Notes under the pieces: generated by a model
Databases searched by the model: none
What the model was told of the DNA's origin: nothing
What the model saw: the letters and a program-made list of their open reading frames with translations, nothing else
DNA from: Cronobacter condimenti 1330
GTDB taxonomy: Bacteria; Pseudomonadota; Gammaproteobacteria; Enterobacterales; Enterobacteriaceae
Assembly (NCBI RefSeq): GCF_001277255.1
Contig: NZ_CP012264.1
Span: 1,426,001 to 1,490,000, forward strand
Reading direction: 5' to 3'
Length of the DNA stretch: 64,000 nt
Program-made: the position numbers and the translations under genes
Part shown: in pieces, positions 43,237 through 52,603 of the stretch
Position numbering within the stretch: position 1 is the stretch's first letter
Layout of the letters: each line of letters starts with the position of its first letter

Positions 43237-44919
43237 TTATGTGCCGGGCCAGATGATGACGATAAGCGTACCGGCAAGGGTCAGCAGAACGTTGGCAATC
43301 GCGTACGTGCCTGCATAGCCGAGCGCCGGAATATTGCTGCGCGCGGTATCGCTGATAATCTCCATTGCAGGCGCGCAGGTACGCGCGCCCATCATTGCGC
43401 CGAACAGCAGCGCGCGGTTCATGCGCAGCACATATGCCCCGAACAGGAAGCAGATCACCACCGGCATAAGGCTTACGATGAGTCCCGCGAACAGCATCTG
43501 GCCACCCACAGCGCCGAGCCCGTGACCGATGCCGCTGCCTGCGCTCAGACCCACGCCTGCCATAAACACCATCAGGCCGAACTCTTTCACCATCATTAGC
43601 GCGCCCTGAGGGATGTAACCAAATGTCGGGTGGTTGGCGCGCAGGAAGCCGAGCATGATGCCCGCGAACAGCAGCCCGGCGGCGTTACCGATGCCGAAAC
43701 TAAACGAGCTGAACTGGAACGTGATCATCCCGATCATCAGGCCGACAATAAAGAAGGCGCAGAAGGCGAGAAGATCCGTCACCTGGCTGTGAATGGAGAT
43801 AAACCCGATGCGATCGGCGATGGTTTTAACGCGCCTTGCGTCGCCGCTCACCTGCAACACATCACCTTTGTTCAGCACGATGTTGTCATCAATAGGCATC
43901 TCAATCTGGCTGCGGATCACGCGGTTTAAGAAGCACCCATGATCGGTAAGCTTAAGCTGGCCGAGACGGCGGCCCACCACGTTGTGGTTTTTCACTACGA
44001 TCTCTTCGGTGACGATGCGCATGTCCAGCAAGTCGCGGTCAAACACCTCTTTCCCGTTGCGAAAGCTCGGGTCGAGACGGGCGTGCGCGTCCGGGTAACC
44101 CACCAGTGCAATTTCATCGCCCATCTGTAACACCGCATCGCCATCCGGGTTCGCGAGAATGCCGTTACGGCGGATGCGCTCGATGTAACAGCCGGTCTGA
44201 CGATAGATGCCCAGCTCACGCAGGTTCTTACCATCCGCCCAGGCGACCAGCTCCGGCCCCACGCGATAGGCGCGGATGACCGGCAGATACACTTTGCGGT
44301 TCGCGTCGGTGTCGAGACCGCGCTCGCGCGCAATCTGCTGGGCGCTGGTTTGCAGGTCCTGATGCTGAAGTTTTGGCAGATAGCGCGCGCCGAAAATCAG
44401 GCTCACCAGCCCGATGAGATACGTCAGCGCATAGCCGAGGCTCAGGTGATCCAGCGCCTGGGCGAGCTGCGCGCCTTCCATGCCCGCGTGGCGTAGCGTA
44501 TCGCCTGCGCCCACCAGCACCGGCGTTGAGGTCATCGAACCCGCGAGCATCCCGGCAGTCAGGCCGATATCCCAGCCAAACGCTTTGCCAAGACCAAGCG
44601 CGATAAGCAGGGCGCTGGCCACCATCACCAGCGCGAGCATCAGGTAATTTTTGCCGTCGCGAAAGAAAATTGAAAAAAAGTTGGGGCCAGCTTCGACACC
44701 GACGCAAAAAATAAACAGCATAAAGCCGAGGTTAAGCGCGTCGGTGTTAATCGTAAAATGCTGCTGGCCTAATAATAATGAGACGACTAAAACACCAATG
44801 GAATTACCCAGTTGCACAGAACCCAGGCGTAATTTACCAAGACACAGGCCGAGCGCCAGCACCACAAATAATAACAGGATGTAATTCCCGTTTAACAAAT
44901 CTGCGACGTTTATATTCAC
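43237..44919 (-). CDS. ybjL: YbjL, putative transporter of the AAE family
   Basis: This is a 560-residue inner-membrane protein (E. coli 561) with two groups of about five helices flanking two cytoplasmic TrkA-C domains. Key segments are GLTAGMLAGSMTSTPVLVGA in the first membrane half and FGAMMGARTCAPAMEIISDT in the last. The central TrkA-C parts contain YIERIRRNGILANPDGD and VVGRRLGQLKLTDHGCF. AAE relatives exchange aspartate and alanine, but the YbjL substrate is unknown. No good terminator of its own is visible before rybB. Confidence 0.95.
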   Translation of the reverse strand: MNINVADLLNGNYILLLFVVLALGLCLGKLRLGSVQLGNSIGVLVVSLLLGQQHFTINTDALNLGFMLFIFCVGVEAGPNFFSIFFRDGKNYLMLALVMVASALLIALGLGKAFGWDIGLTAGMLAGSMTSTPVLVGAGDTLRHAGMEGAQLAQALDHLSLGYALTYLIGLVSLIFGARYLPKLQHQDLQTSAQQIARERGLDTDANRKVYLPVIRAYRVGPELVAWADGKNLRELGIYRQTGCYIERIRRNGILANPDGDAVLQMGDEIALVGYPDAHARLDPSFRNGKEVFDRDLLDMRIVTEEIVVKNHNVVGRRLGQLKLTDHGCFLNRVIRSQIEMPIDDNIVLNKGDVLQVSGDARRVKTIADRIGFISIHSQVTDLLAFCAFFIVGLMIGMITFQFSSFSFGIGNAAGLLFAGIMLGFLRANHPTFGYIPQGALMMVKEFGLMVFMAGVGLSAGSGIGHGLGAVGGQMLFAGLIVSLMPVVICFLFGAYVLRMNRALLFGAMMGARTCAPAMEIISDTARSNIPALGYAGTYAIANVLLTLAGTLIVIIWPGT

Positions 44920-45210
44920 GGAGGCTAACTTCTTGTTTACCAGTAAGTTGTTGAAAAGGAGAGGCTTCTGGGCTAGGATTTTGCTTATGTTTTGCCGGAA
45001 GTGCGCTTTCCGGCGCAGTTATTTCGTCTGCATAAGCTTTTCGCCGCCGGTAGTTTAATCGTTATGTATAGTATCGGCCAGCAAGAATATTCTAATACCC
45101 GTAGTTAATTATGAGGCAGGGATTGCCGCCATGCTTTATCTGACTAAACATCCGCAACGGCGGAGAGGAGATCAGGTTTGATACAGGCACTATCAGGGGG
45201 ATATTTGTTG
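44920..45210. other. ybjL-ybjM divergent intergenic region
   Basis: Nearly 290 bases separate divergent ybjL and ybjM. A small hairpin, GCCGGAA / TTCCGGC (44994-45014), is the only clear structure. No gene is supported. The promoters of both genes must lie here, but I could not assign them. Confidence 0.35.
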
Positions 45211-45576
45211 ATGCGACGTCATAGCCGGGCCGCGACCGTCTGCTGTTTTATTCTGTTTCTGGCGGTTTTCATTGCGCAGAAAATGGTGCTTCACACCTTT
45301 ACGCCTGTCACCGGTGCGCGAGATTTTGGCATCTTATGTTTTATTCTGCCGGGCGCACTGGCAGGCGTTTTCGCACGCCGTGGCCGTGAGCTGAAGCCGC
45401 TACTCGGTGCGATACTGGCCGCGCCGCTCTGTTTGATTATTCTGCATGTGTGGGGCGGGACGGAGCGATCGTTCTGGCAGGAGCTGGCGTGGGTTTTCAG
45501 CGCGCTGTTCTGGTGCTCCATCGGTTCGCTCTGCTGGCTGTTCCTGATGACCTTTCTGCGCCGACGCCGGCTGTAA
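45211..45576 (+). CDS. ybjM: YbjM, small inner-membrane protein of unknown function
   Basis: From the ATG at 45211 the product has 121 residues and four hydrophobic segments. FILPGALAGVFARRGRELKP and SFWQELAWVFSALFWC match E. coli YbjM (125 residues). An alternative TTG at 45178, behind a strong GAGGAG, would add 11 residues; family alignment favours 45211 but the ribosome site favours 45178. In E. coli grxA and ybjC lie between ybjM and nfsA; here only 133 bases separate them. Confidence 0.85.
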   Translation: MRRHSRAATVCCFILFLAVFIAQKMVLHTFTPVTGARDFGILCFILPGALAGVFARRGRELKPLLGAILAAPLCLIILHVWGGTERSFWQELAWVFSALFWCSIGSLCWLFLMTFLRRRRL

Positions 45577-45709
45577 CCGCCGGTTTCATCTTCTTCCTAA
45601 ACGCAACGTTCCGGTAACCGCCCTCCGGCGCATTACGATTATACTGATGTGTTTTAGCAGCCAGCCCGCGCGCTGGCTTTTGAACCACACCAGGAATAAG
45701 GAAAACGTG

Positions 45710-46432
45710 ATGACGCCAACGATAGAGCTGCTTTGCTCGCACCGTTCCATTCGCCACTATACCGATGCACCCATCAGCGACGCGCAGCGTGAAGCGATTA
45801 TCCACGCGGCGCAGTCCGCCTCCAGTTCCAGCTTCCTGCAGTGCAGTTCCATTATCCGTGTAACCGACCGCGCGATGCGCGAACAACTGGTGACGCTGAC
45901 CGGCGGGCAGCAGCACGTCGCACAGGCGGCAGAGTTCTGGGTATTCTGCGCGGATTTCAATCGCCACTTGCAAATCTGCCCGGACGCCCAGCTGGGCCTT
46001 GCCGAACAGCTGCTGCTCGGCGTGGTAGATACCGCTATGCTTGGGCAAAATGCGCTGGTGGCCGCCGAGTCGCTCGGCCTTGGCGGGGTTTACATTGGCG
46101 GTATTCGTAACAGCATTGAAGCGGTGACGGAACTGCTCGGTTTGCCGCAGCATACGCTGCCGCTGTTTGGCCTGTGCCTTGGCTGGCCGGCAGACGACCC
46201 GCAGGTGAAGCCGCGTATGCCTGCGGGGCTGATGGTACATGAAAACCGCTACCAGCCGGTCGACCACGAGCTGCTGGCAGAGTATGACGAACAGATCGCT
46301 GATTACTATGTGCATCGCGACAGCAACGCCCGCCGCGATACCTGGAGCGATCAGATTCGCCGTACCATCATTAAAGAGAACCGTCCGTTTATTCTCGAGT
46401 ATCTGCATAAGCAAGGCTGGGCGACGCGCTAA
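45710..46432 (+). CDS. nfsA: NfsA, oxygen-insensitive NADPH nitroreductase
   Basis: NfsA is a flavin (FMN) enzyme that reduces nitroaromatics, including nitrofurans, by two electrons with NADPH. It has 240 residues, the same as E. coli. SHRSIRHYTDAPI is the phosphate/FMN-binding start, and QSASSSSFLQCSSIIRVTD and LGGVYIGGIRN are FMN contacts. The ATG at 45710 follows AAGGA; the longer frame is unsupported. It heads nfsA-rimK-ybjN. In E. coli it is induced by SoxS; I did not find a sure soxbox. Confidence 0.95.
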   Translation: MTPTIELLCSHRSIRHYTDAPISDAQREAIIHAAQSASSSSFLQCSSIIRVTDRAMREQLVTLTGGQQHVAQAAEFWVFCADFNRHLQICPDAQLGLAEQLLLGVVDTAMLGQNALVAAESLGLGGVYIGGIRNSIEAVTELLGLPQHTLPLFGLCLGWPADDPQVKPRMPAGLMVHENRYQPVDHELLAEYDEQIADYYVHRDSNARRDTWSDQIRRTIIKENRPFILEYLHKQGWATR

Positions 46433-46511
46433 GCCTTTTAACGCTCCCCCGGCCGCGCGGGGGAGTGTATGATAGGCCGGTTTTCACAAGACGTGTTCAG
46501 AGAGGTGCAGG

Positions 46512-47414
46512 GTGAAAATCGCCATTTTGTCCCGGGACGGTACGCTCTATTCTTGTAAACGCCTGCGCGAAGCCGCCACGCGGCGCGGCCATCAGGTGGA
46601 AATTCTCGATCCGCTTTCCTGCTATATGACCATTAACCCGGCGGCCTCGTCGGTGCATTACAAAGGTCGTCAGCTTCCCCATTTCGACGCCGTGATCCCC
46701 CGCATCGGCTCGGCGATTACCTTCTACGGCACCGCCGCGCTGCGCCAGTTTGAAATGCTTGGCAGTTACCCGCTTAATGAATCGGTCGCCATCACGCGTG
46801 CGCGTGACAAACTGCGTTCGCTGCAACTGCTGGCGCGTCAGGGGATCGATCTGCCGGTGACTGGCATTGCGCATTCGCCGGACGACACCAGCGATCTTAT
46901 CGACATGGTGGGCGGCGCGCCGCTGGTGGTAAAGCTTGTGGAAGGCACCCAGGGCATCGGTGTCGTGCTGGCGGAAACCCGCCAGGCGGCCGAAAGCGTG
47001 ATTGATGCCTTTCGCGGGCTCAACGCGCATATTCTGGTGCAGGAATATATAAAAGAAGCCAAAGGACGCGACATTCGCTGCCTGGTGGTGGGCGATCGCG
47101 TCGTCGCGGCCATTGAACGCCAGGCGAAGGAGGGCGATTTTCGCTCGAACCTGCATCGCGGCGGCGTGGCGCGTATTGCGGAGATCACGGAGCGTGAGCG
47201 CGATATTGCGATTAAAGCCGCAGCGACGCTGGGGCTGGATGTTGCAGGCGTTGATATTTTGCGCGCCGACCGTGGCCCGCTGGTGATGGAAGTTAACGCG
47301 TCGCCGGGCCTTGAAGGCATCGAAAAAACCACGGGGCTGGACATTGCCGGGCAGATGATTGGCTGGATTGAGCGCCACGCGCGCCCCGGCTACTGCCTCA
47401 AAACCGGCGGCTAA
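46512..47414 (+). CDS. rimK: RimK, ribosomal protein S6 glutamate ligase
   Basis: RimK adds glutamates to the C-terminus of ribosomal protein S6 using ATP. It has 300 residues, the same as E. coli, with an ATP-grasp fold. Landmarks are PLVVKLVEGTQGIGVVLAET, then VQEYIKEAKGRDIRCLVVGD and MEVNASPGLEGIEKTTG near the C-terminus, which carries the metal-binding Glu and Asn. Translation starts at GTG 46512 after GAGGTGCAG. It is 79 bases after nfsA, the gap holding a GC-rich hairpin (46444-46465). Confidence 0.96.
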   Translation: MKIAILSRDGTLYSCKRLREAATRRGHQVEILDPLSCYMTINPAASSVHYKGRQLPHFDAVIPRIGSAITFYGTAALRQFEMLGSYPLNESVAITRARDKLRSLQLLARQGIDLPVTGIAHSPDDTSDLIDMVGGAPLVVKLVEGTQGIGVVLAETRQAAESVIDAFRGLNAHILVQEYIKEAKGRDIRCLVVGDRVVAAIERQAKEGDFRSNLHRGGVARIAEITERERDIAIKAAATLGLDVAGVDILRADRGPLVMEVNASPGLEGIEKTTGLDIAGQMIGWIERHARPGYCLKTGG

Positions 47415-47495
47415 TTCGGCGTCATGGTATAACGTGCGTTTTTTGCGTAAGCTATCCGATTGTCATGTTTGTTTACTAAAGAGGCTACAGGTTAT

Positions 47496-47975
47496 ATGGA
47501 TTCACTCGTCGTCCCGACGCTGGACACCCTGCGCCGCTGGCTCGATAACCTCGGCGTGAGCTTTTTCGAGTGTGATACCTGCCAGGCGCTCCACCTTCCG
47601 CATATGCAGAATTTCGAAGGCGTATTCGACGCCAAGATTGATCTGGTGGATAACGTGGTGCTCTTTTCCGCGATGGCGGAAATCAAGCCCTCGGCGTTGC
47701 TTACGGTCGCCTCCGATCTTTCCGCTATTAACGCCGGCTCGTTGACCTTAAAAGCATTTCTCGACATTCAGGATGATAACCTGCCAAAGCTGGTGGTCTG
47801 CCAGACGCTGCTGGTGGAAGTGGGCGTGACGGTAGAGCAGTTCGAGGCGTTCTTCCGCCAGAGCGAACAGCAAACCTCCATGGTGATTATGGAAGCTCGC
47901 GCGCACCAGTTGCTTTACACCCCGGAAGAGGAAGAAAAAGGGGAACCCGAAGTGAATAACCATTTTCTTCACTGA
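47496..47975 (+). CDS. ybjN: YbjN, stress-tolerance protein (DUF1790/T3SS chaperone-like fold)
   Basis: This soluble protein of 159 residues (E. coli 158) has a fold like type III secretion chaperones. In E. coli overexpression affects motility, biofilm and stress survival, but the mechanism is unclear. MDSLVVPTLDTLRRWLDNLG is the start, and HLPHMQNFEGVFDAKIDL is highly conserved. It ends NNHFLH. The start at 47496 matches the family; an extension to 47460 does not. It follows rimK by 81 bases. Confidence 0.93.
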   Translation: MDSLVVPTLDTLRRWLDNLGVSFFECDTCQALHLPHMQNFEGVFDAKIDLVDNVVLFSAMAEIKPSALLTVASDLSAINAGSLTLKAFLDIQDDNLPKLVVCQTLLVEVGVTVEQFEAFFRQSEQQTSMVIMEARAHQLLYTPEEEEKGEPEVNNHFLH

Positions 47976-47991
47976 TCCCGCCTGCTTTTAG

Positions 47992-48030
47992 CGCAGTCGC
48001 TACCAGGGCGACTGCGTATTTCGCTTTTTT
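47992..48030 (+). terminator. Probable terminator of the nfsA-rimK-ybjN operon
   Basis: CGCAGTCGC / GCGACTGCG is a perfect 9-bp stem with a 7-base loop. A T-rich tail (TATTTCGCTTTTTT) begins directly after it, with the full T run slightly displaced. Confidence 0.7.
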
Positions 48031-48333
48031 ATTCTGCATTGAAACTGTTGCGATAGCATAAATCACCGCTCACCGTGCCGTTTTGGCTTATCCCATAGAC
48101 CAAAACTGACTAAAAAATTGTTAAAAGCCGTTTTTTATTCCGGGCTATAGCCTCGGGGTCAGGCTACAGTTATCCTTGCGTGGCTGCATACAGCGTGCAA
48201 CATCTGCCGGAGACGCGCTCTCTTTTTTCTGTGCAGAATGACCATCTATGCATGAATCTTGCATATGTTTAATTGCGTAAATTTAGTTCGCGCCGACGCG
48301 AACTTTTACCCTTTATTCAGAAGGAAAACAGAT
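48031..48333. promoter_or_regulatory. potF upstream region
   Basis: About 300 bases precede potF with no gene. ATGCATGAATCTTGCAT at 48248-48264 ends in the TTGCAT of a sigma-54 -12 element, but the -24 GG is replaced by TG. E. coli potFGHI has been reported as sigma-54/NtrC dependent, so the element is plausible but imperfect. I found no sure NtrC site. Confidence 0.35.
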
Positions 48334-49446
48334 ATGTCCACCCAAAGTAAAAAATGGTTATCGGGTGTGGTTGCCGGTGCGTTGATGGCCGTTTCCGCGA
48401 CGACCTTAGCGGCTGAACAGAAAACGCTGCATGTGTATAACTGGTCAGATTATATTGCCCCCGACACGATTGAGAATTTCACCAAAGAGACCGGCATTAA
48501 AGTCGTCTATGACGTGTTTGATTCCAATGAGGTGCTGGAAGGCAAACTGATGGCGGGCAGCACCGGGTTTGACCTTGTCGTGCCGTCTGCAAGCTTCCTT
48601 GAGCGTCAGCTCACCGCAGGCGTTTTCCAGCCGCTCGACAAGAGCAAACTACCGAACTGGAAAAACCTCGATCCGGAAATCCTTAAGCTTGTCGCAAAAC
48701 ACGACCCGGATAACCAATACGCCATGCCTTACCTGTGGGCAACGACAGGCATCGGCTATAACGTGGACAAAGTTAAAGCCGCGCTCGGCAAAGACGCCCC
48801 GCTCAACAGCTGGGATCTGGTGCTGAAGCCGGAAAACCTCGAAAAACTTAAAAGCTGCGGCGTTTCGTTCCTGGATGCGCCAGAAGAGATCTTCGCGACG
48901 GTGCTGAACTACCTCGGCAAAGATCCCAACAGCAGTAAAGCGGACGACTACAGCGTGGCGGCGACCGATCTGCTGCTGAAGCTGCGCCCGAACATTCGCT
49001 ACTTCCACTCTTCGCAATACATTAACGATCTGGCGAACGGCGACATCTGTGTTGCGATTGGCTGGGCGGGCGACGTGTGGCAGGCGGCGAATCGCGCGAA
49101 AGAAGCGAAAAATGGCGTCAACATCTCTTACACCATTCCCAAAGAGGGCGCGCTCGCATTCTTTGATGTCTTCGCCATGCCGGCAGACGCCAAAAACAAA
49201 GACGAAGCGTATCAGTTCCTCAACTACCTGATGCGTCCGGACGTCATGGCGCATATCAGCGATCACGTCTATTACGCGAGCGGTAACAAAGCCTCCACGC
49301 CGCTGGTGAGCCAGGAAGTGCGCGATAACCCAGGCATTTATCCGCCAGCAGACGTCATGGCCAAGCTCTTCACCCTGAAGGTGCAGGAGCCGAAGCTGGA
49401 TCGCATCCGTACCCGCGCCTGGACCAAAGTGAAAAGCGGTAAATAA
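48334..49446 (+). CDS. potF: PotF, periplasmic putrescine-binding protein
   Basis: PotF captures putrescine for the PotFGHI importer. It has 370 residues, the same as E. coli, with a signal peptide (about 1-26, ending TTLAA). LHVYNWSDYIAPDTIENFTK is the family start, YVDVFDSNEV-type polyamine contacts are in VVYDVFDSNEVLEGKLM, and VAIGWAGDVWQA lines the pocket. The ATG at 48334 follows AAGGAAA. A perfect hairpin in the gap to potG may favour more PotF than permease. Confidence 0.96.
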   Translation: MSTQSKKWLSGVVAGALMAVSATTLAAEQKTLHVYNWSDYIAPDTIENFTKETGIKVVYDVFDSNEVLEGKLMAGSTGFDLVVPSASFLERQLTAGVFQPLDKSKLPNWKNLDPEILKLVAKHDPDNQYAMPYLWATTGIGYNVDKVKAALGKDAPLNSWDLVLKPENLEKLKSCGVSFLDAPEEIFATVLNYLGKDPNSSKADDYSVAATDLLLKLRPNIRYFHSSQYINDLANGDICVAIGWAGDVWQAANRAKEAKNGVNISYTIPKEGALAFFDVFAMPADAKNKDEAYQFLNYLMRPDVMAHISDHVYYASGNKASTPLVSQEVRDNPGIYPPADVMAKLFTLKVQEPKLDRIRTRAWTKVKSGK

Positions 49447-49531
49447 GGCCGCTTCACCGTAAACGGTCTGCATCGGGGCGGTGCAGTTGCCCCAGAACAG
49501 GACAGAGGTCAAGCGCCTCTGTCCTGCCCTT

Positions 49532-49553
49532 TGTGCGGCAACCGGGCCGCACA
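49532..49553 (+). repeat. Intercistronic hairpin between potF and potG
   Basis: TGTGCGGC / GCCGCACA is a perfect 8-bp stem with a six-base loop and no T run. It is likely an mRNA-stabilising or partial-termination element after the binding-protein gene. Confidence 0.55.
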
Positions 49554-49585
49554 GGTACTTTTGCTTTTTGCCGGAGAGCAATGTA

Positions 49586-50719
49586 GTGAATGACGCTATT
49601 CCCCGCCCACAGGCGAAACCCCGCAAGGCGCTGACCCCGCTGCTGGAAATCCGTAACCTGACTAAATCCTTCGACGGCCAGCACGCCGTGGACGATGTCA
49701 GTCTGACTATCTACAAAGGCGAAATTTTCGCGCTGCTCGGTGCCTCCGGGTGCGGAAAATCGACGCTGCTGCGCATGCTGGCGGGCTTTGAACAGCCGAC
49801 CACCGGGCAAATTGTCCTGGATGGTGTGGATCTCTCCCACGTGCCGCCTTATCAGCGCCCAATCAATATGATGTTCCAGTCCTACGCGCTCTTCCCGCAT
49901 ATGACGGTCGAGCAGAATATCGCCTTTGGCCTGAAACAGGACAAATTGCCGAAAGCGGAAATCGCAAGCCGCGTCGAAGAGATGCTGGGGCTTGTGCATA
50001 TGCAGGAGTTCGCCAAACGTAAGCCGCACCAGCTTTCCGGCGGCCAGCGTCAGCGCGTGGCGCTGGCACGCAGCCTCGCCAAGCGCCCGAAACTGCTGTT
50101 GCTTGATGAGCCTATGGGGGCGCTTGATAAAAAGCTGCGCGACCGTATGCAGCTTGAAGTGGTGGATATTCTCGAGCGCGTTGGCGCCACCTGCGTAATG
50201 GTCACGCACGATCAGGAAGAGGCGATGACAATGGCGGGCCGTATCGCCATCATGAACCGCGGCAAATTTGTTCAGATTGGCGAGCCGGAAGAGATTTACG
50301 AGCATCCGACCACGCGCTACAGCGCTGAGTTTATCGGCTCGGTGAACGTGTTTGACGGCCTGTTGCGCGAGCGTCGCGAAGATGGGCTTATCATCGACGC
50401 GCCGGGGCTGGTGCATCCGCTGAAAGTCGACCCGGACGCGTCGGTCGTGGACGGGGTACCGGTTCACGTAGCGCTGCGCCCGGAAAAAGTCATGCTCTGC
50501 GACGAACCGCCCGCGGATGGCTTTAATTTCGGCGTAGGCGAAGTGGTGCATATTGCCTATCTCGGCGATCTCTCTATTTATCACGTGCGGCTGCACAGCG
50601 GGCAGATGATAAGCGCCCAGTTGCAGAACGCGCATCGCTACCGTAAAGGCGCGCCGACCTGGGGCGATGAAGTGCGCCTGTGCTGGGACGCGGATAGCTG
50701 CGTTGTGCTGACGGTGTAA
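49586..50719 (+). CDS. potG: PotG, putrescine importer ATPase
   Basis: This is the cytoplasmic ATPase of PotFGHI. From GTG 49586 (after GGAGAG) it has 377 residues, the same as E. coli. Walker A is GASGCGKST, the Q-loop is in MFQSYALFPHMTVEQN, the signature is LSGGQRQR, and Walker B is LLLLDEPMGALD. A C-terminal TOBE domain follows (VHVALRPEKVML). The upstream extension of the frame to 49481 has no support. Confidence 0.96.
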   Translation: MNDAIPRPQAKPRKALTPLLEIRNLTKSFDGQHAVDDVSLTIYKGEIFALLGASGCGKSTLLRMLAGFEQPTTGQIVLDGVDLSHVPPYQRPINMMFQSYALFPHMTVEQNIAFGLKQDKLPKAEIASRVEEMLGLVHMQEFAKRKPHQLSGGQRQRVALARSLAKRPKLLLLDEPMGALDKKLRDRMQLEVVDILERVGATCVMVTHDQEEAMTMAGRIAIMNRGKFVQIGEPEEIYEHPTTRYSAEFIGSVNVFDGLLRERREDGLIIDAPGLVHPLKVDPDASVVDGVPVHVALRPEKVMLCDEPPADGFNFGVGEVVHIAYLGDLSIYHVRLHSGQMISAQLQNAHRYRKGAPTWGDEVRLCWDADSCVVLTV

Positions 50720-50730
50720 GGAGGCGACAG

Positions 50731-51687
50731 ATGAGTTCTATAGAACGTCAAAGCGAGCCGCCGTCCGCCCCTGGCGGGTTCCGGCTGTGGCTTGCGCGTC
50801 TGCAAATGGCGCATGGCCGTAAGCTTGTGATAGCACTGCCGTATCTGTGGCTGATGCTGCTGTTTATGCTGCCGTTCCTGATCGTCTTCAAAATCAGTCT
50901 GGCTGAGATGGCGCGCGCCATTCCGCCGTATACCGATCTGGTGAGCTGGGCAGACGATCAGCTGTCGGTGACGCTGAACATCGCCAACTTCCTGCAACTA
51001 ACCGACGATCCGCTCTATTTCGAAGCGTATTTGCAGTCGTTGCAGGTGGCTGCGATCTCAACGCTGCTCTGCCTGCTGCTCGGCTACCCGCTTGCCTGGG
51101 CGGTGGCGCACAGCAAATCATCGACGCGCAATATCCTGCTGTTGCTGGTTATCCTGCCGTCGTGGACATCGTTTCTTATCCGTGTTTACGCCTGGATGGG
51201 GATCCTCAAAGAGAACGGCGTGCTGAATAACGTGCTGCTGTGGCTCGGCGTTATCGATCAGCCGCTGGCCATTCTGCACACCAATCTCGCGGTCTATATC
51301 GGGATTGTGTACGCCTACCTGCCGTTTATGGTGCTGCCCATTTATACCGCGCTGACCCGCATCGACTATTCGCTGGTGGAAGCGTCGCTGGATCTCGGCG
51401 CACGTCCGCTGAAGACCTTTTTCAGCATTATTGTGCCGCTTACCAAAGGCGGGATTATCGCGGGCTCGATGCTGGTGTTTATCCCGGCGGTGGGGGAGTT
51501 TGTTATCCCGGAACTGCTCGGCGGGCCGGACAGCATCATGATTGGCCGCGTGCTCTGGCAGGAATTCTTTAATAACCGCGACTGGCCGGTGGCCTCTGCG
51601 GTCGCAATCACCATGCTGGTGGTGCTTATCGTGCCGATTATGTGGTTCCACAAATACCAGAACAAAACGATGGGAGACCATGCATGA
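50731..51687 (+). CDS. potH: PotH, putrescine importer permease
   Basis: This inner-membrane permease has 318 residues (E. coli 317) and six helices. The EAA loop is SLVEASLDLGARPLKTFF and GEFVIPELLGGPDSIMIGRV is conserved. The ribosome site GGAGG is strong. Its stop overlaps the potI start by four bases, so the pair is translationally coupled. Confidence 0.96.
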   Translation: MSSIERQSEPPSAPGGFRLWLARLQMAHGRKLVIALPYLWLMLLFMLPFLIVFKISLAEMARAIPPYTDLVSWADDQLSVTLNIANFLQLTDDPLYFEAYLQSLQVAAISTLLCLLLGYPLAWAVAHSKSSTRNILLLLVILPSWTSFLIRVYAWMGILKENGVLNNVLLWLGVIDQPLAILHTNLAVYIGIVYAYLPFMVLPIYTALTRIDYSLVEASLDLGARPLKTFFSIIVPLTKGGIIAGSMLVFIPAVGEFVIPELLGGPDSIMIGRVLWQEFFNNRDWPVASAVAITMLVVLIVPIMWFHKYQNKTMGDHA

Positions 51688-52529
51688 ACAATCTGCCCGT
51701 GGTGCGCTCCCCGTGGCGCATTCTGATTCTGGTCATCGGCTTTGCGTTTCTGTATGCGCCAATGCTGATGCTGGTGGTGTATTCGTTTAACAGCTCGAAA
51801 CTGGTCACGGTGTGGGCAGGCTGGTCGACGCGCTGGTACGGCGAGCTGTTTCGCGATTCGGCAATGATAAATGCGGTCGTGCTGAGCCTGACGATTGCCG
51901 CCTGCGCGGCGACGATGGCGGTCGTGCTGGGTACGATTGCGGCAGTCGTGATGGTGCGGTTCGGGCGTTTTCGCGGCTCGAACGGCTTTGCGTTTATGCT
52001 GACGGCACCGCTGGTGATGCCGGATGTCATCACCGGGCTGTCTCTGCTGCTGCTGTTCGTGGCGCTGGGTCATGCGATAGGCTGGCCATCGGATCGCGGG
52101 ATGTTGACCATCTGGCTTGCGCACGTGACCTTCTGTACTGCCTATGTGTCGGTGGTCATCAGCTCACGCCTGCGCGAACTGGACCGGTCCATTGAAGAAG
52201 CCGCGATGGATCTCGGTGCCGCGCCGCTGAAAGTGTTCTTCGTCATTACACTGCCGATGATCATGCCTGCGGTTGTCTCGGGCTGGCTGCTCGCCTTTAC
52301 GCTCTCACTTGACGACCTGGTTATCGCAAGCTTTGTCTCGGGGCCGGGTGCGACGACGCTGCCGATGCTGGTCTTCTCCAGCGTGCGTATGGGGGTCAAT
52401 CCTGAGATCAACGCGCTGGCGTCGATTATCCTTGCGGTGGTCGGCGTCATCGGCCTTATCGCCTGGTTTTTTATGGCCAGGGCAGAAAAGCAGCGACTGC
52501 GCGATATCCAGCGTGCAAGGCATAGCTGA
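51684..52529 (+). CDS. potI: PotI, putrescine importer permease
   Basis: The second permease has 281 residues, the same as E. coli. The ATG at 51684 overlaps the potH stop (ATGA); MNNLPVVRSPWRILILVIG is the start. The EAA loop is SIEEAAMDLGAAPLKVFFVI, and SLDDLVIASFVSGPGATTLP is typical. A 10-bp hairpin follows, before ybjO. Confidence 0.96.
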   Translation: MNNLPVVRSPWRILILVIGFAFLYAPMLMLVVYSFNSSKLVTVWAGWSTRWYGELFRDSAMINAVVLSLTIAACAATMAVVLGTIAAVVMVRFGRFRGSNGFAFMLTAPLVMPDVITGLSLLLLFVALGHAIGWPSDRGMLTIWLAHVTFCTAYVSVVISSRLRELDRSIEEAAMDLGAAPLKVFFVITLPMIMPAVVSGWLLAFTLSLDDLVIASFVSGPGATTLPMLVFSSVRMGVNPEINALASIILAVVGVIGLIAWFFMARAEKQRLRDIQRARHS

Positions 52530-52559
52530 AGCGCCTAAAATCTGCAATCATGTGCTCCC

Positions 52560-52582
52560 AGCGCCGCGTATGACGCGGCGCT
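52560..52582 (+). repeat. Hairpin between potI and ybjO
   Basis: AGCGCCGCGT / ACGCGGCGCT is a perfect 10-bp stem with a three-base loop and no T run. It ends nine bases before the ybjO ribosome site, so it could tune ybjO translation or stabilise the pot mRNA. Confidence 0.55.
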
Positions 52583-52603
52583 GCTTCACAGGGAAGGCGA
52601 GAT

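Noticed and set aside
49454..50635. 393-codon open frame opposite potG
   Set aside because: It is antisense to potG, which matches its family end to end.
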